From positions 5,024,001 through 5,088,000 of the forward strand of contig NZ_CP088245.1 in NCBI RefSeq assembly GCF_021117275.1: DNA of 64,000 nt. Reading direction: 5' to 3'. Of the stretch, positions 17,084 through 28,448 are shown piece after piece. The stretch's first letter is position 1. Each line of letters starts with the position of its first letter. The notes under the pieces are model-generated. The model searched no databases and was not told where the DNA came from. It saw only the letters and a program-made list of their open reading frames with translations. Source of the DNA: Metabacillus sp. B2-18. Its GTDB lineage: Bacteria; Bacillota; Bacilli; Bacillales; Bacillaceae. A program made the translations under genes and the position numbers.

Positions 17084-20000
17084 ATGAAGTTGCAGAAAAA
17101 ACTCAAAGGTCATACGATTCTCTCTAGCACCCTTGCCATTAGTCTGTTATCAACCCCGTTTATGACAAGCGTTGTAAATGCAGCCAAACCTACCACTTCT
17201 AAGGTTCAATCACAAGTAGAGCTTCGAATTATGGAAACAACAGACATTCATACGAACCTGCTCAACTTCGATTACTACAAAAATGCTGAAGCCCCTAAAC
17301 TAGGACTAGCTAAAACAGCAACTCTTGTTAAGCAAGCAAGAAAAGAAGTAGATAACTCTGTCCTCGTAGACAACGGTGACCTTATCCAAGGAACCCCTCT
17401 TGGCACCTACAAAGCAAAGATTGATCCACTAGAGGACGGCGAGGTACATCCAGCAATTGAAGCAATGAATATAATGGATTATGACATGGCTACACTTGGA
17501 AACCATGAGTTCAACTATGGTCTAGACTACCTAGATGAAGTGTATGATGATGCTGAATTTCCTTTTGTAAATGCAAATGTTTATATTGATGATCATGATG
17601 ATAATCCTTCAAATGATATTAATAAATATAGCCCTTATAAAATTGTTAATAAAAAAGTAAAAGATGAAGATGGAAAAACAAAGGTTATCAAAGTTGGATA
17701 TATTGGTTTTACTCCCCCACAAATCAACGAGTGGGACAAAGCTCATCTAGATGGTAAAGTCATCACAAAAAATATCATCGAAAGTGCTAAAAAATATGTA
17801 CCTCAAATGAAGAAAAAAGGTGCAGATGTTGTGATCGCTTTAGCTCACTCTGGTTTTAGTTCAAATGAAGAGAATACAGAAGATGCGGTTTATGCTTTAA
17901 GTAAAGTAGATGGAATTGATGCTATTACATTCTCACATACTCATAAAACATTTCCTGCTAAGGATGTTGGCAGCTTAGATGCCCTTTTCAAAGGTGCTGA
18001 TGGACAACCATTACCTGGAGTAGATAATAATAAAGGCACAATTAATGGTGTTGCTGCTGTTCAAGCAGGATATGGCGGTGGTGCACTTGGAATTATCGAC
18101 CTTACTCTTCAAAAGATTAAAGGAAAATGGGAGGTTTCTAACTCTCAATCTTCTACTAGATCAATAGAAACAGTTCAACCAGATCAAGAAATTGTCAAGG
18201 CTGTCAAGGCTGCACATGAAGACACAATTGACTATGTAAATACACCAATCGGAACAACAACTGATGATATTTACAGCTATTTTGCTCTTGTTCAAGATGA
18301 TCCTTCTGTTCAAGTCGTAACAAATGCGCAAAAATGGTATGTAGAAAACTACATCTCATTGAACAAGCCTGAATTAAAAGATCTTCCAATTTTATCTGTT
18401 GGAGCACCTTTCAAAGCAGGACGTAATGGTGTTGAAGAATATACAGAAATCAAACAAGGTGATTTAACAATCCGCAGTGCGGGTGATTTGTATCTTTATG
18501 ACAACACATTAAAAGCTGTAAAAGTAACAGGTTCCGTCGTGAAGGAATGGATTGAAATGTCAGCTGGTAAGTTCAATACAATTGACACTTCTAAAACCGA
18601 AGCACAAGAATTATTAAATCCTTCTTTCCCAGTGTATAACTTTGATGTGATTGACGGAGTTGAGTATCAAATTGATGTTACAAAGCCTGCTAAATATGAC
18701 ACAAAAGGAAATGTTATTAACCCTGAGTCTAGTCGTGTTGTGAACTTAGAATACAACGGAGAGCCAATTGATCCAGAACAAGAATTTGTTGTTGTTACAA
18801 ACAATTATCGTGCTGGTGGCGGTGGGAATTTCCCTGGTCTCAAAGGTAGCGAGTTAGTGGTTGATTCTGCTGATGAAAATCGCCAAATTTTAATGGATTA
18901 TATTTCTGAAGTAAAAGAAGTTACACCAACTGCTGATAATAACTGGTCAATTGCACCAATCTCAGGTGATGTGAATGTTACATTTACGACCTCACCGAAG
19001 GCAGAGCAGTACATTACGGAAGCAAGTCCATTCTCTTATACAGGGAAAACGGATGCTAATGGATTTGGAATTTTCACTATTAACTTAAACCAAAACCAAG
19101 GAGTAAAAGTTCAGCTTTTAGGATTAAATGACTTACATGGACAATTAGATACGCTACAAAAGTAGGGACTTCTTTGGCTGGTCAAATGGAATATACAGCT
19201 GCTGCTCTAAAAGCAGAAGAAGCAACAAATCCAAACACTTTACTTCTTCATTCTGGTGACATGATTGGTGGAAGCCCACTCATTTCAGCTCTTTTTCAAG
19301 ATGAACCAACAATTGAAGTTCTAGAAGAAATCGGATTTGATGCTGGAACTTTAGGAAACCATGAGTTTGATGAGGGTATTGATGAGTTAAAACGGATGAT
19401 GAATGGCGGCAATCACCCAAATGGCACTCCAGACTATGATGGAATGAACTTTCCACTTGTAGCAGCTAATGCTTATGACACAAGAGATAGAAAGCTAATT
19501 ACTGATCCTTACACAGTATTAGAAACTGGTGGTCAAAAGATTGGTGTCATTGGGGTTGTCACTCAAGAAACACCTTCAATGATCGTGACAAAAGGAAATG
19601 AAACTTTACAAATTACAGATGAAGCAGAAGCAATTAATAAATATACTGCAGAATTAAAAGAAAAAGGTATTGAATCAATTGTTGTTTTAGCTCACAATCC
19701 TGCTACACAAACTGGTTATACCGATTCCTTTGATGCTAGCAGAATAGCAGAACAAATTGATGATGAAGTAGATGTTATCTTTGCTGCTCATAACCATGTG
19801 AAGGTTAATAGAGTTGTAGATAATAAGTTAATTGTACAAGCTTATTCTTATGGTTCTGCTTTCTCAGATGTTGAACTTACTATCGATCCTTTAACAGGAG
19901 ATGTTACAAGTAAATCAGCAGAAATTAAAACAGTTTTCCAGGATAAATATACTCCAGATGCTGCAGTAACAGCTATCATGGAAAAGTATGCAGCAAAGGT

Positions 20001-20595
20001 TGCCCCAATCAAAGCACAGGTTGTAGGTGAATCAGTATCTACCCTTGAAAAAGGCTACCCTACTGTAACAAATGAGTTCGGTGACAATGGACTTGGTAAC
20101 CTCATTGCTGATAGCATGAAGGATGCAATGGACGCTGATTTTGCCCTTATGAACGGTGGCGGAGTTCGTTCACCACTTGAAGCTGATGAAATCACATATG
20201 GTGATTTATTCGCAGTTCAACCATTTGGTAATGTATTAAATAAAGCTACCCTCAGTGGTGCAGATTTAAGAGTTATTTTAGATGAACAAATTACTGACAG
20301 AGGTCTTGATTACCATATTTCAGGCTTTAAATACACTTACACATATGATGATGCTGCTAAAACGGGAAAAGTCCAGGATATTCTTTTGCCTGATGGAACT
20401 CCGGTTGATCCAGCAACAGAATATACAGTCGTTGTGAACAACTATATGTATGAAAACATTAAAACTAGCTTTGGAAAACTTTCTTCAAGCATGGAAGTCG
20501 GCCCAGTAGATCTTGATGCTACAGTTGAGTACGTTAAGAGTTTACCTTCTCCGATTGACTATAAATCTGAAGGAAGAATTACAAGAGTGAACTAA
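17084..20595 (+). pseudogene. yfkN: YfkN-type 2',3'-cyclic nucleotidase/5'-nucleotidase, frameshifted
   Basis: Two adjoining reading frames are parts of one two-module secreted nucleotidase of about 1,170 residues. The first (to 19165) has a signal peptide, a metallophosphatase module (TTDIHTNLLNFD, GNHEFNYG, AHSGF, SHTHK) and a 5'-nucleotidase C-terminal module. It stops just after GLNDLHGQLDTLQK, the first metal motif of a second module that continues in another frame (GNHEFDEG, AAHNH, GGGVRSP). One A added to the AAAA run at 19158-19161 restores the frame (LQKVGTSLAGQ). As written the product lacks the second module. Relative to B. subtilis YfkN the C-terminal wall anchor is missing. ATG 17084 fits the AAAGGATGG ribosome site better than ATG 17075. 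Confidence 0.85.
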
Positions 20596-20599
20596 ACTG

Positions 20600-20635
20600 A
20601 AAAGGAGGCGACCTAATTTGTGTCAGCCTCCTTTT
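20600..20635. terminator. Bidirectional terminator between yfkN and lctP
   Basis: Stem AAAAGGAGGC / GCCTCCTTTT with T runs on both strands, placed between convergent genes. Confidence 0.8.
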
Positions 20636-20641
20636 ATTTTT

Positions 20642-22213
20642 CTAAAAAATCAATGCAAGAACAAACGTCCAAAGGCACACAAACCCTAGTAACCCAAAGC
20701 TATATTTCAATGTCATTTTCGTTAGTTCCGCCTCTTTACCTGTTTCACCTACTGCTGCTGTTGCAATGGCAATAGATTGTGGAGAAACAAGCTTTGCCAT
20801 TACTCCCCCGGCAGTATTTGCAGATACTAGTAAAGATGGATTTGTTCCAATGATGTTACCTGCTGTTGCTTGAATTGGTGCGAATAATGTATTGTTATTC
20901 ACCACAGATCCTGTCATGAATACACCAATCCAACCTAATATTGGAGCTAACAATGGGAACACATCCCCTGTTGTGGCTACTGCTTGCCCTAACGCAATTG
21001 TTAATCCTCCGTATGTCATTAGCTTCGCAATACCAATAATCGCAGAAATCATAATGATTGGAATTCTAAATTCTAAAATCGTCTTTTTCAACAGTTTAAA
21101 GCTATCCATAAACTGAATTTGTTTAGTAGAAGCGACTGTTGTTAATCCTGCTAAAAGAATCGCCGTTCCTGTTGCACCTATTAAATCGATACCTACCCCT
21201 ATTGAAGACCCAGGAATTATGAATTTCACTGCTGTTCCTGCAAGAAAGCCATCTTCTGCAAATAGCCCTTTAAAAACTGGTAAACTCCAAATAAGTACAA
21301 AGATGGTTAGCAAATAAAATGGAGACCAAGCTTTGATTACTTCACTCATAGAATGTTTTTCAACTTCACATTTTTTCCCATTAAGTAAGAATATTTCTTT
21401 TGGTTGCCATTTTTTAAGAAATAGCGCCAGTGTACCCATTGCTAATAAAGATGGAATAATATCGGCTAACTCTGGTCCAATCGTTACTGTAATAATTGCC
21501 TGTGTTACTGTATAAGTAGCAGATGTGACTAAAATGGCTGGTAGTATTTCTTTAATACCTTTAAAACCATCCAGTAACCAAACTAGCAGGAACGGAATTG
21601 TAAAGTTGATAATTGGTAATGTTAAGGCAGTCATCGTTGAAACATCCATTGATGTAACTCCCTCTAGATGAAACGTATCAATGATGCCTACTGGTATCCC
21701 GATTGCCCCAAAAGCTCCTGATGCACCATTTGCAATCAAGCATAGCATCGCTGCCTGCAATGGTTTAAATCCTAATGAAACTAAAAGTACAGCACAGATT
21801 GCAATTGGTACACCAAAGCCTGCCGCTCCTTCGAGAAATGCGTTGAAGCAAAAGCCAATTAATAATAGATGAATCCGTTGGTCTTGAGAAATGCCTACTA
21901 TACTTCCTCGTAATATATCAAACTTCCCTGATTCTACTGCTATTTTATATAGCCATACTGCCATCACAATGATGTAACCAATCGGCCATAATCCTACTAT
22001 TGCCCCTTGAATGACACTTCCGATTGCTTCCCCTAAAGGAAGCTTAAAGATTACTAATACAATTAAAAAGGTTACAACTAAGTTTAATAGAGCTGCATGT
22101 ATTCCCTTCATTTTGAATACTGTCAAACATAATAGAAATAATATGATTGGTATGGCTGCAACTAATGCTGATATGGCGAGATGCTGAAATGGGTCAAACG
22201 TTTCAACTAACAT
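20642..22213 (-). CDS. lctP: L-lactate permease
   Basis: A 523-residue integral membrane protein of the LctP/LldP family with about a dozen hydrophobic segments. Family sequences visible include FNAFLEGAAGFGVPIAI (about 123-139) and the C-terminal GSVVNNNTLFAPIQ. It exchanges or co-transports lactate with protons. It follows ldh after 29 bases on the same strand, as in the B. subtilis ldh-lctP operon, so both should respond to the Rex box at 23205. Here it probably exports fermentation lactate. Confidence 0.92.
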   Translation of the reverse strand: MLVETFDPFQHLAISALVAAIPIILFLLCLTVFKMKGIHAALLNLVVTFLIVLVIFKLPLGEAIGSVIQGAIVGLWPIGYIIVMAVWLYKIAVESGKFDILRGSIVGISQDQRIHLLLIGFCFNAFLEGAAGFGVPIAICAVLLVSLGFKPLQAAMLCLIANGASGAFGAIGIPVGIIDTFHLEGVTSMDVSTMTALTLPIINFTIPFLLVWLLDGFKGIKEILPAILVTSATYTVTQAIITVTIGPELADIIPSLLAMGTLALFLKKWQPKEIFLLNGKKCEVEKHSMSEVIKAWSPFYLLTIFVLIWSLPVFKGLFAEDGFLAGTAVKFIIPGSSIGVGIDLIGATGTAILLAGLTTVASTKQIQFMDSFKLLKKTILEFRIPIIMISAIIGIAKLMTYGGLTIALGQAVATTGDVFPLLAPILGWIGVFMTGSVVNNNTLFAPIQATAGNIIGTNPSLLVSANTAGGVMAKLVSPQSIAIATAAVGETGKEAELTKMTLKYSFGLLGFVCLWTFVLALIF

Positions 22214-22242
22214 GATGATTTCTCCTCTGTGTGGTTTCTAAA

Positions 22243-23199
<957 letters not shown>

Positions 23200-23204
23200 T
23201 TATA

Positions 23205-23222
23205 TTGTGAAGTTTTTCACAA
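23205..23222. promoter_or_regulatory. Rex operator of ldh-lctP
   Basis: TTGTGAAGTTTTTCACAA is an exact match to the Rex pattern TTGTGAAnnnnTTCACAA. It lies 30 bases upstream of the ldh start and downstream of a TATAAT-like -10. Rex releases DNA when NADH/NAD+ rises, so fermentation induces the operon. A further perfect palindrome, GTTGATCATCAAC, lies about 15 bases upstream (near 23239). Confidence 0.88.
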
Positions 23223-23418
23223 GAGATTATATATTGTTGTGTTGATCATCAACTTGAGATCATTGTAACATCGTAATTTTATAAAGAATGTGAGAAAGAT
23301 CACATAAGGTATTAAAAAAATTGATCCTAAAATAAACTAGGATACTAATTTGTAGTAGAATGAAATGTAATCCTATTATTTACTTCCCTTAAAAATGCTC
23401 AAAAGAGGTGGTCATGAT

Positions 23419-23757
23419 TTGACGATTCAATCAGCTCATTCTTATATAAATCAGTATTTAAAAGAAAACACCATTATATCTGCAAAAGATTTATGCCAAC
23501 ATCTTATTACAAATCATGGTTTTTCAAGTGATGCCTATTCTACAGGTAGACCTAAATTATATGTGGATGTTGTGAAGTATCTTGAAAACTTACAAAAAAA
23601 TGGGCATCTAGATGCTCTTGAAAAAAACCAAGAGAATTGTAAATACAAGGTCTTAACTGTAGAGATTCCAGATGATTCTCATAAAGAAAGTGATAAGATC
23701 GAGGAAAATGACAATAAAAATGATGATTATGAAGATCTGCAAATGACTTTATTTTAA
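23419..23757 (+). CDS. Small unknown protein with acidic tail
   Basis: A 112-residue protein from TTG 23419, 7 bases after AGAGGTGG; the in-frame ATG at 23395 would place that ribosome site inside the gene. The N-terminal 70 residues look helical with a possible winged-helix pattern (SAKDLCQHLITNHGF, then VVKYLENLQKNGHL); the tail is acidic (KIEENDNKNDDYEDLQ). Not recognised. It is divergent from ldh and ends at its own terminator. Confidence 0.6.
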   Translation: MTIQSAHSYINQYLKENTIISAKDLCQHLITNHGFSSDAYSTGRPKLYVDVVKYLENLQKNGHLDALEKNQENCKYKVLTVEIPDDSHKESDKIEENDNKNDDYEDLQMTLF

Positions 23758-23800
23758 AAAGTGAAGATATGAAATTTAACACTACTTATAATTGATTTAT

Positions 23801-23847
23801 AAAAAAGCAGTAATTTCCCTACAAATGGATAACTACTGCTTTTTTTA
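23801..23847 (+). terminator. Terminator between convergent genes
   Basis: Stem around GCAGTA (23807-23812) and TACTGC (23834-23839) with an A run before and T run after, so it can act in both directions. Confidence 0.65.
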
Positions 23848-23851
23848 TGCT

Positions 23852-24706
23852 TTAATTTAGTTCGTATCTGACAAATGCCACCTGCTTACTGTCTGGAGAC
23901 CATGAATTTACATTGATCGTACCCTGACCACCAAACAGCTTGATTAACAAACTTGACTCTCCACCTGTACTGGACATGATTCTTAATTCAACATCCTTAT
24001 TAGGAGGATGGTCCCCAGGTTCCACCTCTCCTTTTTTATAAGCAAGATAAACTACCTTCTCTCCATCAGGAGAAACATGTGGAAACCAATTATTGCTTTC
24101 TTCAAATGTTATTCTCGTTTGTTCACTACCATCTGCATTCATACGCCAAATTTGCATCAAACCGGACCGAGTGGAATTAAACCAAATATGCTTTCCATCT
24201 GGTGAGTATTCAGGGCCATCATCTAAGCCCGGAAGATCTGTTAGCTGTTTTTCCTCTCCGCCATATGCTGGGATCGTATAAATGTCGTACTGGCCATTTC
24301 TTTCTGCACAATAAGCTAATGTCTTTCCATCAGGTGACCAGCCATGAAGATAAGATGGAGCCATTGGCGTTACGAGAGTTGGAATGCCGCCTTTTGCAGG
24401 AAGGATGTATATGCGTGATTGATGATCCAGGGCAGTGTGGTGACTGATAGCAATCTGAGATTCATCAGGAGATAAAACATGATCGTTGTTACAGGAGGTT
24501 GCAAAGCCTGTTTCTATGAGGCTATTTTCATAGGTATTTAAATCAAAGGAGTAAAGATGACCATCACTGTTATAAATAAGCTTTCCATCACGGGTCCAAT
24601 TTGGTGCTTCGATTACCTTATGAAAGGACGCTAGTGTCTTCCTTTCACCAGTTTCAATATTGATTATTTCCAGGAAGCTTTTTATTTTTTCTTTTATAGA
24701 TTTCAT
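23852..24706 (-). CDS. TolB-like beta-propeller (PD40 repeat) protein
   Basis: A 284-residue protein with repeated WD40-like/PD40 motifs: [48 protein letters not shown] and [12 protein letters not shown]. The start ATG 24706 sits 8 bases after GGAAGGGG. No signal peptide, so it is cytoplasmic, unlike proteobacterial TolB. Such stand-alone propellers are common in Bacillus and act as binding scaffolds or are related to the propeller part of prolyl peptidases; no catalytic domain is present. Function unknown. Confidence 0.8.
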   Translation of the reverse strand: MKSIKEKIKSFLEIINIETGERKTLASFHKVIEAPNWTRDGKLIYNSDGHLYSFDLNTYENSLIETGFATSCNNDHVLSPDESQIAISHHTALDHQSRIYILPAKGGIPTLVTPMAPSYLHGWSPDGKTLAYCAERNGQYDIYTIPAYGGEEKQLTDLPGLDDGPEYSPDGKHIWFNSTRSGLMQIWRMNADGSEQTRITFEESNNWFPHVSPDGEKVVYLAYKKGEVEPGDHPPNKDVELRIMSSTGGESSLLIKLFGGQGTINVNSWSPDSKQVAFVRYELN

Positions 24707-24914
24707 GTAAAAATCCCCTTCCATATCTCCTAAGATTTAGATCAAGTTTATCAAAAATCTAGCTATACTCCATTAATAATATGCTAAATTAACATGTATT
24801 TTCCTCTTATTTAACAAATAAAGGAACAAAACTCCACTCCTATCAGATTCATAACTTTTTATCTTGAATAGGATAAAAAATATAAAACTATGTTTATAGA
24901 AAGGAAGAAGATAC

Positions 24915-26531
24915 TTGGATAAAAAAATAAATCCCGCAGACCCAACTACGATTCCAAAGTTTGTAGATGAATTATCTAAACCACCTGCAGCTAAACCAAA
25001 GTACAATACCTGTTATCCTAGAAACTCTTATTTTGAATTAGAAATGAAGGAGGGAAAACAGCGATTTCACCGAGATTTTCCACTCACAACGATATGGGGA
25101 TATAATGGAATCTCTCCGGGACCAACCCTATATGCAGAAAAGGATAAAACCACATATGTAAAATATATTAATGACCTTCCTTGCAAACACTTTCTACCAA
25201 TTGATTATACCCTCCATAGTGCGAGTGATTCCCCGGAGGTCCGATCGGTTGTGCATGTTCATGGGGCGCATGTAGATTGGAAGAGTGATGGACATCCCGA
25301 AGCATGGTATACAAAAAACTATGAATTTACAGGACCAAAATTCACTCAAAAAGTTCATGAATATACAAACCATCAAGCTGGAGCAACTCTATGGTACCAT
25401 GACCATAGCATGGCTTTAACAAGATTAAATGTATATGCCGGACTAGCCGGCTTTTACTTGCTTCGTGATTCACTTGAAGAAAGATTACAACTCCCCTGTG
25501 GTGAGTACGAGATTCCTCTAATGATTCAAGATAAATCGTTTAATGAAGATGGATCCCTGTTCTATCCTGATTCACCACCATTTCCTGTGCCAGTTCATCC
25601 TTCTATTACCCCAGGATTTACCGGCAATACGATTGTGGTTAACGGAAAAGTATGGCCTTATTTAAGAGTTGAGCCAAGGAAATACCGCTTCCGCATCGTA
25701 AATGCCTCTAATAGAAGAGGTTATATATTAAGTCTTTCTAATGATCATACAATGGTTCAAATCGGTACAGATGGTGGTCTACTAACTCAACCAATTCATT
25801 TAAACTCAATTGAACTACTACCTGCAGAACGAACCGATATCATCATTGACTTTTCAACACTTCAGGGACAGGAAATCACAGTCATGAACTCTGATACAGA
25901 GTTTCCTGGCGAACATACAAATATGATTATGCAATTCAGAGTAGACCTACCGCTTAAAGGGGAAGATACTATTCAAATTCCAGATCAACTTGCCCCGCAA
26001 ATGGACATTCATGAACATCATGCTCATACCGTTAGAGATCTCCCATTAAGTGCTTCAACAGATTCTTATGGACGACCGATGCTGCTCTTAAATAATCGAA
26101 TGTATCATGATCCTGCTACAGAAAAGCCATCATTAGATAGCATTGAAATATGGAACTTTATAAATGTTACACCTTTTCTGCATCCTATGCATGTGCATTT
26201 AATCCAATTTAAAATATTGGACCGTAGACCTTTTAACGTGGAAAAATATCAAAATGAAGGTATCCTTGAATACACAGGAGAACCAATTGAACCCCGTGAA
26301 TTTGAAAGAGGTTGGAAAGATACCGTAAAAGCTGATCCTGAAATGGTTACTAGAATTATCATGCACTGGAAAGGACATACAGGTCATTACATTTGGCATT
26401 GTCATTTCCTTGAACATGAAGATCATGACATGATGAGACCAATTCGTGTAATCGATGATGCTCATCCTGTTCAACAACCACACGCTGATATTCCGCATGA
26501 TCATAAAGGCTCGGAGGAAAATGAAAACTAG
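24915..26531 (+). CDS. cotA: CotA-type multicopper oxidase (spore coat laccase)
   Basis: A 538-residue multicopper oxidase. It starts at TTG 24915 behind AAGGAAGAAG. All copper motifs are present: VHVHGAHVDW (HxH), WYHDHSM, HPMHVHL and HCHFLEHEDHDMM with the type-1 ligands. No signal peptide, as for the spore-coat laccase CotA of B. subtilis (513 residues), which oxidises phenols and makes brown spore pigment. The insert and length are slightly longer than CotA. Sporulation control is expected, but no sigma-K promoter was firmly identified. Confidence 0.9.
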   Translation: MDKKINPADPTTIPKFVDELSKPPAAKPKYNTCYPRNSYFELEMKEGKQRFHRDFPLTTIWGYNGISPGPTLYAEKDKTTYVKYINDLPCKHFLPIDYTLHSASDSPEVRSVVHVHGAHVDWKSDGHPEAWYTKNYEFTGPKFTQKVHEYTNHQAGATLWYHDHSMALTRLNVYAGLAGFYLLRDSLEERLQLPCGEYEIPLMIQDKSFNEDGSLFYPDSPPFPVPVHPSITPGFTGNTIVVNGKVWPYLRVEPRKYRFRIVNASNRRGYILSLSNDHTMVQIGTDGGLLTQPIHLNSIELLPAERTDIIIDFSTLQGQEITVMNSDTEFPGEHTNMIMQFRVDLPLKGEDTIQIPDQLAPQMDIHEHHAHTVRDLPLSASTDSYGRPMLLLNNRMYHDPATEKPSLDSIEIWNFINVTPFLHPMHVHLIQFKILDRRPFNVEKYQNEGILEYTGEPIEPREFERGWKDTVKADPEMVTRIIMHWKGHTGHYIWHCHFLEHEDHDMMRPIRVIDDAHPVQQPHADIPHDHKGSEENEN

Positions 26532-26548
26532 TAACTTAAGCAATGATA

Positions 26549-26577
26549 AAAAGGAGAACACTCGTTGTTCTCCTTTT
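26549..26577. terminator. Bidirectional terminator behind cotA
   Basis: A 12-bp stem, AAAAGGAGAACA / TGTTCTCCTTTT, between the convergent cotA and coiled-coil genes. Confidence 0.8.
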
Positions 26578-26582
26578 CATTT

Positions 26583-27521
26583 CTATACCTCCTCAACAAT
26601 TTGCCTTCTTTCCTCTTTAATTGAAGTTAACTCACTTTCAATTTCTTCAACTTGAATGTTCAGCTTTAGTAAAATATCATTTACCTTTTCATACTGCTCC
26701 CTTGTTTCATCCAAAGCATCACTAATTCTTCCCTGCACCATAAAATCTACGATGAATCCATCGAAAAAGAAGTCAGCAAACATCAATAAACTTGAAATAT
26801 CAACTTCGAGCTTTGCTTCCTCCTGTACATCTAATAATTCTTTTTGAAACTTCCGCATATGTGTTTGAGCATCGTGAAGATAGTCTTCTGCATCATTAAT
26901 ATGCTGGTGTTTCACAAATCCTGAAATTGTTCCACCACCCAGCATATCTGCTGTTCCCCAATTACTAGCTTTTTCAAGGGAATTTTCTGCATCCAGTAGA
27001 GATTCCTTCACAAGTTCACCAGCAGTAATCGCTTCTTTTAATTCATCAATATAAGCTCTAAGATTTCCTTCCTTTTCACTCAGTTCCAAAACCCTATCAG
27101 CATGTGTTGAATCACCGCTCTTTATTAAAGCTTCTTTTTGTAATAAAAGTTTCTGATAATCATCCTCCACATTTGATAGAGGATGTAGCTTATTCCTTAA
27201 TTCATTGATTGATTCATCAATATCCAATTTAATTTTTAATACTTCATCTAGTCTATGTTTTGTAGCTAGTAGCTCCTTGTTTTCCTTTGAAAGCTTCTCA
27301 TCCTTTGTACCAGATAATGTTGCGAATAAGTTTGTTAAACTCATTCGTTCTAGCTTATTAACATCCTCTTGGTCAGATTTAAATTGATCGTTTAATTGAG
27401 AGATTTTCCTTTCAACTACTTCTAGTTCATTTTGAAAATCCTCAATCTGGACTTTATATTTTTGTTTTTTCCTAAGATCACCTTTGATCTTGATTAATTG
27501 TTCATTTATATCTGAGAACAT
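26583..27521 (-). CDS. Coiled-coil protein of unknown function
   Basis: A 312-residue, highly charged protein dominated by heptad-rich helices (about residues 1-175 and 255-312) with a conserved-looking glycine-containing centre, NWGTADMLGGGTISGFVKH. The start ATG 27521 is 7 bases after GGGGG; the ATG at 27527 is too close to it. No signal peptide or membrane segment. Similar conserved hypothetical proteins with an ADMLGGG-type core occur in other Firmicutes, but I know no function. Single gene, convergent with cotA. Confidence 0.75.
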   Translation of the reverse strand: MFSDINEQLIKIKGDLRKKQKYKVQIEDFQNELEVVERKISQLNDQFKSDQEDVNKLERMSLTNLFATLSGTKDEKLSKENKELLATKHRLDEVLKIKLDIDESINELRNKLHPLSNVEDDYQKLLLQKEALIKSGDSTHADRVLELSEKEGNLRAYIDELKEAITAGELVKESLLDAENSLEKASNWGTADMLGGGTISGFVKHQHINDAEDYLHDAQTHMRKFQKELLDVQEEAKLEVDISSLLMFADFFFDGFIVDFMVQGRISDALDETREQYEKVNDILLKLNIQVEEIESELTSIKEERRQIVEEV

Positions 27522-27766
27522 GTTCATTCCCCCATTTTCTCTATCTCTATTTCATACGTAAAAAATGGAAAAAAGTTTCAATAGAATATCGATTAGTATC
27601 AATTGTTACATTCAAATGAGAAAAGGTGATTATACTTTGTTCTAATAATGGAGATAATGGTTAATGGCTAGCTACAGCATGTTTTTACAACTAGTTAAAA
27701 TTTAGGTGAATTAATATACTATTAATTTATAAATACACTTTTAAATAATTTATCATTCTGTTACCC

Positions 27767-27795
27767 TTGACGTATAATGAATTTTATTTGATAAT
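27767..27795 (+). promoter_or_regulatory. ahpCF promoter with probable PerR box
   Basis: TTGACG (27767-27772) and GATAAT (27790-27795) are 17 bases apart. The spacer region 27772-27786 fits the PerR consensus TTATAATnATTATAA at about 11 of 14 positions. PerR control of ahpCF is established in B. subtilis, so peroxide induction is expected. The 5' leader to ahpC is about 70 nt. Confidence 0.6.
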
Positions 27796-27872
27796 TTATT
27801 TAAAATTAGAGAGATTATAGATAGTATATTTTTATGTTATCTATCATCTCAAATACATAGGAGGAAAATAAT

Positions 27873-28436
27873 ATGTCATTAATTGGTACTGAAGTAAAAC
27901 CTTTCGCAGCAAAAGCATTCAAAGATGGTGAGTTCATCGATGTAACAAACGAAGATTTAAAAGGTCAATGGAGCATCTTCTGCTTCTACCCAGCAGATTT
28001 CACATTCGTATGCCCAACTGAGCTTGAAGATTTACAAAACGAATATGATAATTTAAAAGCACTTGGTGTTGAAGTATACTCTGTATCTACTGATACTCAC
28101 TTCACTCACAAAGGCTGGCATGATAGCTCAGAAAAAATCGGTAAAATCAAATATGCGATGATTGGTGATCCATCTCAAGTAATCACTCGTGGATTCGAAG
28201 TATTAGATGAAAAAGAAGGTCTTGCTGATCGCGGCACATTCATCATTGATCCAGATGGTGTCATCCAAACTGTTGAAATCAATGCAGGTGGAATTGGTCG
28301 TGACGCAAGCACTTTAATTAACAAAGTAAAAGCAGCACAATATGTTCGTAATAACCCAGGCGAAGTTTGCCCAGCAAAATGGCAAGAAGGTTCCGAAACA
28401 CTTAAGCCAAGCCTTGATCTTGTTGGAAAGCTGTAA
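27873..28436 (+). CDS. ahpC: Alkyl hydroperoxide reductase subunit C (peroxiredoxin)
   Basis: A 187-residue typical 2-Cys peroxiredoxin. Peroxidatic Cys47 in [12 protein letters not shown] and resolving Cys166 in GEVCPAKW. Reduces hydrogen peroxide and organic peroxides, recycled by AhpF. Strong GGAGG ribosome site. First gene of an operon with ahpF, 12 bases apart. Confidence 0.97.
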   Translation: MSLIGTEVKPFAAKAFKDGEFIDVTNEDLKGQWSIFCFYPADFTFVCPTELEDLQNEYDNLKALGVEVYSVSTDTHFTHKGWHDSSEKIGKIKYAMIGDPSQVITRGFEVLDEKEGLADRGTFIIDPDGVIQTVEINAGGIGRDASTLINKVKAAQYVRNNPGEVCPAKWQEGSETLKPSLDLVGKL

Positions 28437-28448
28437 GGAGTGCAATAA

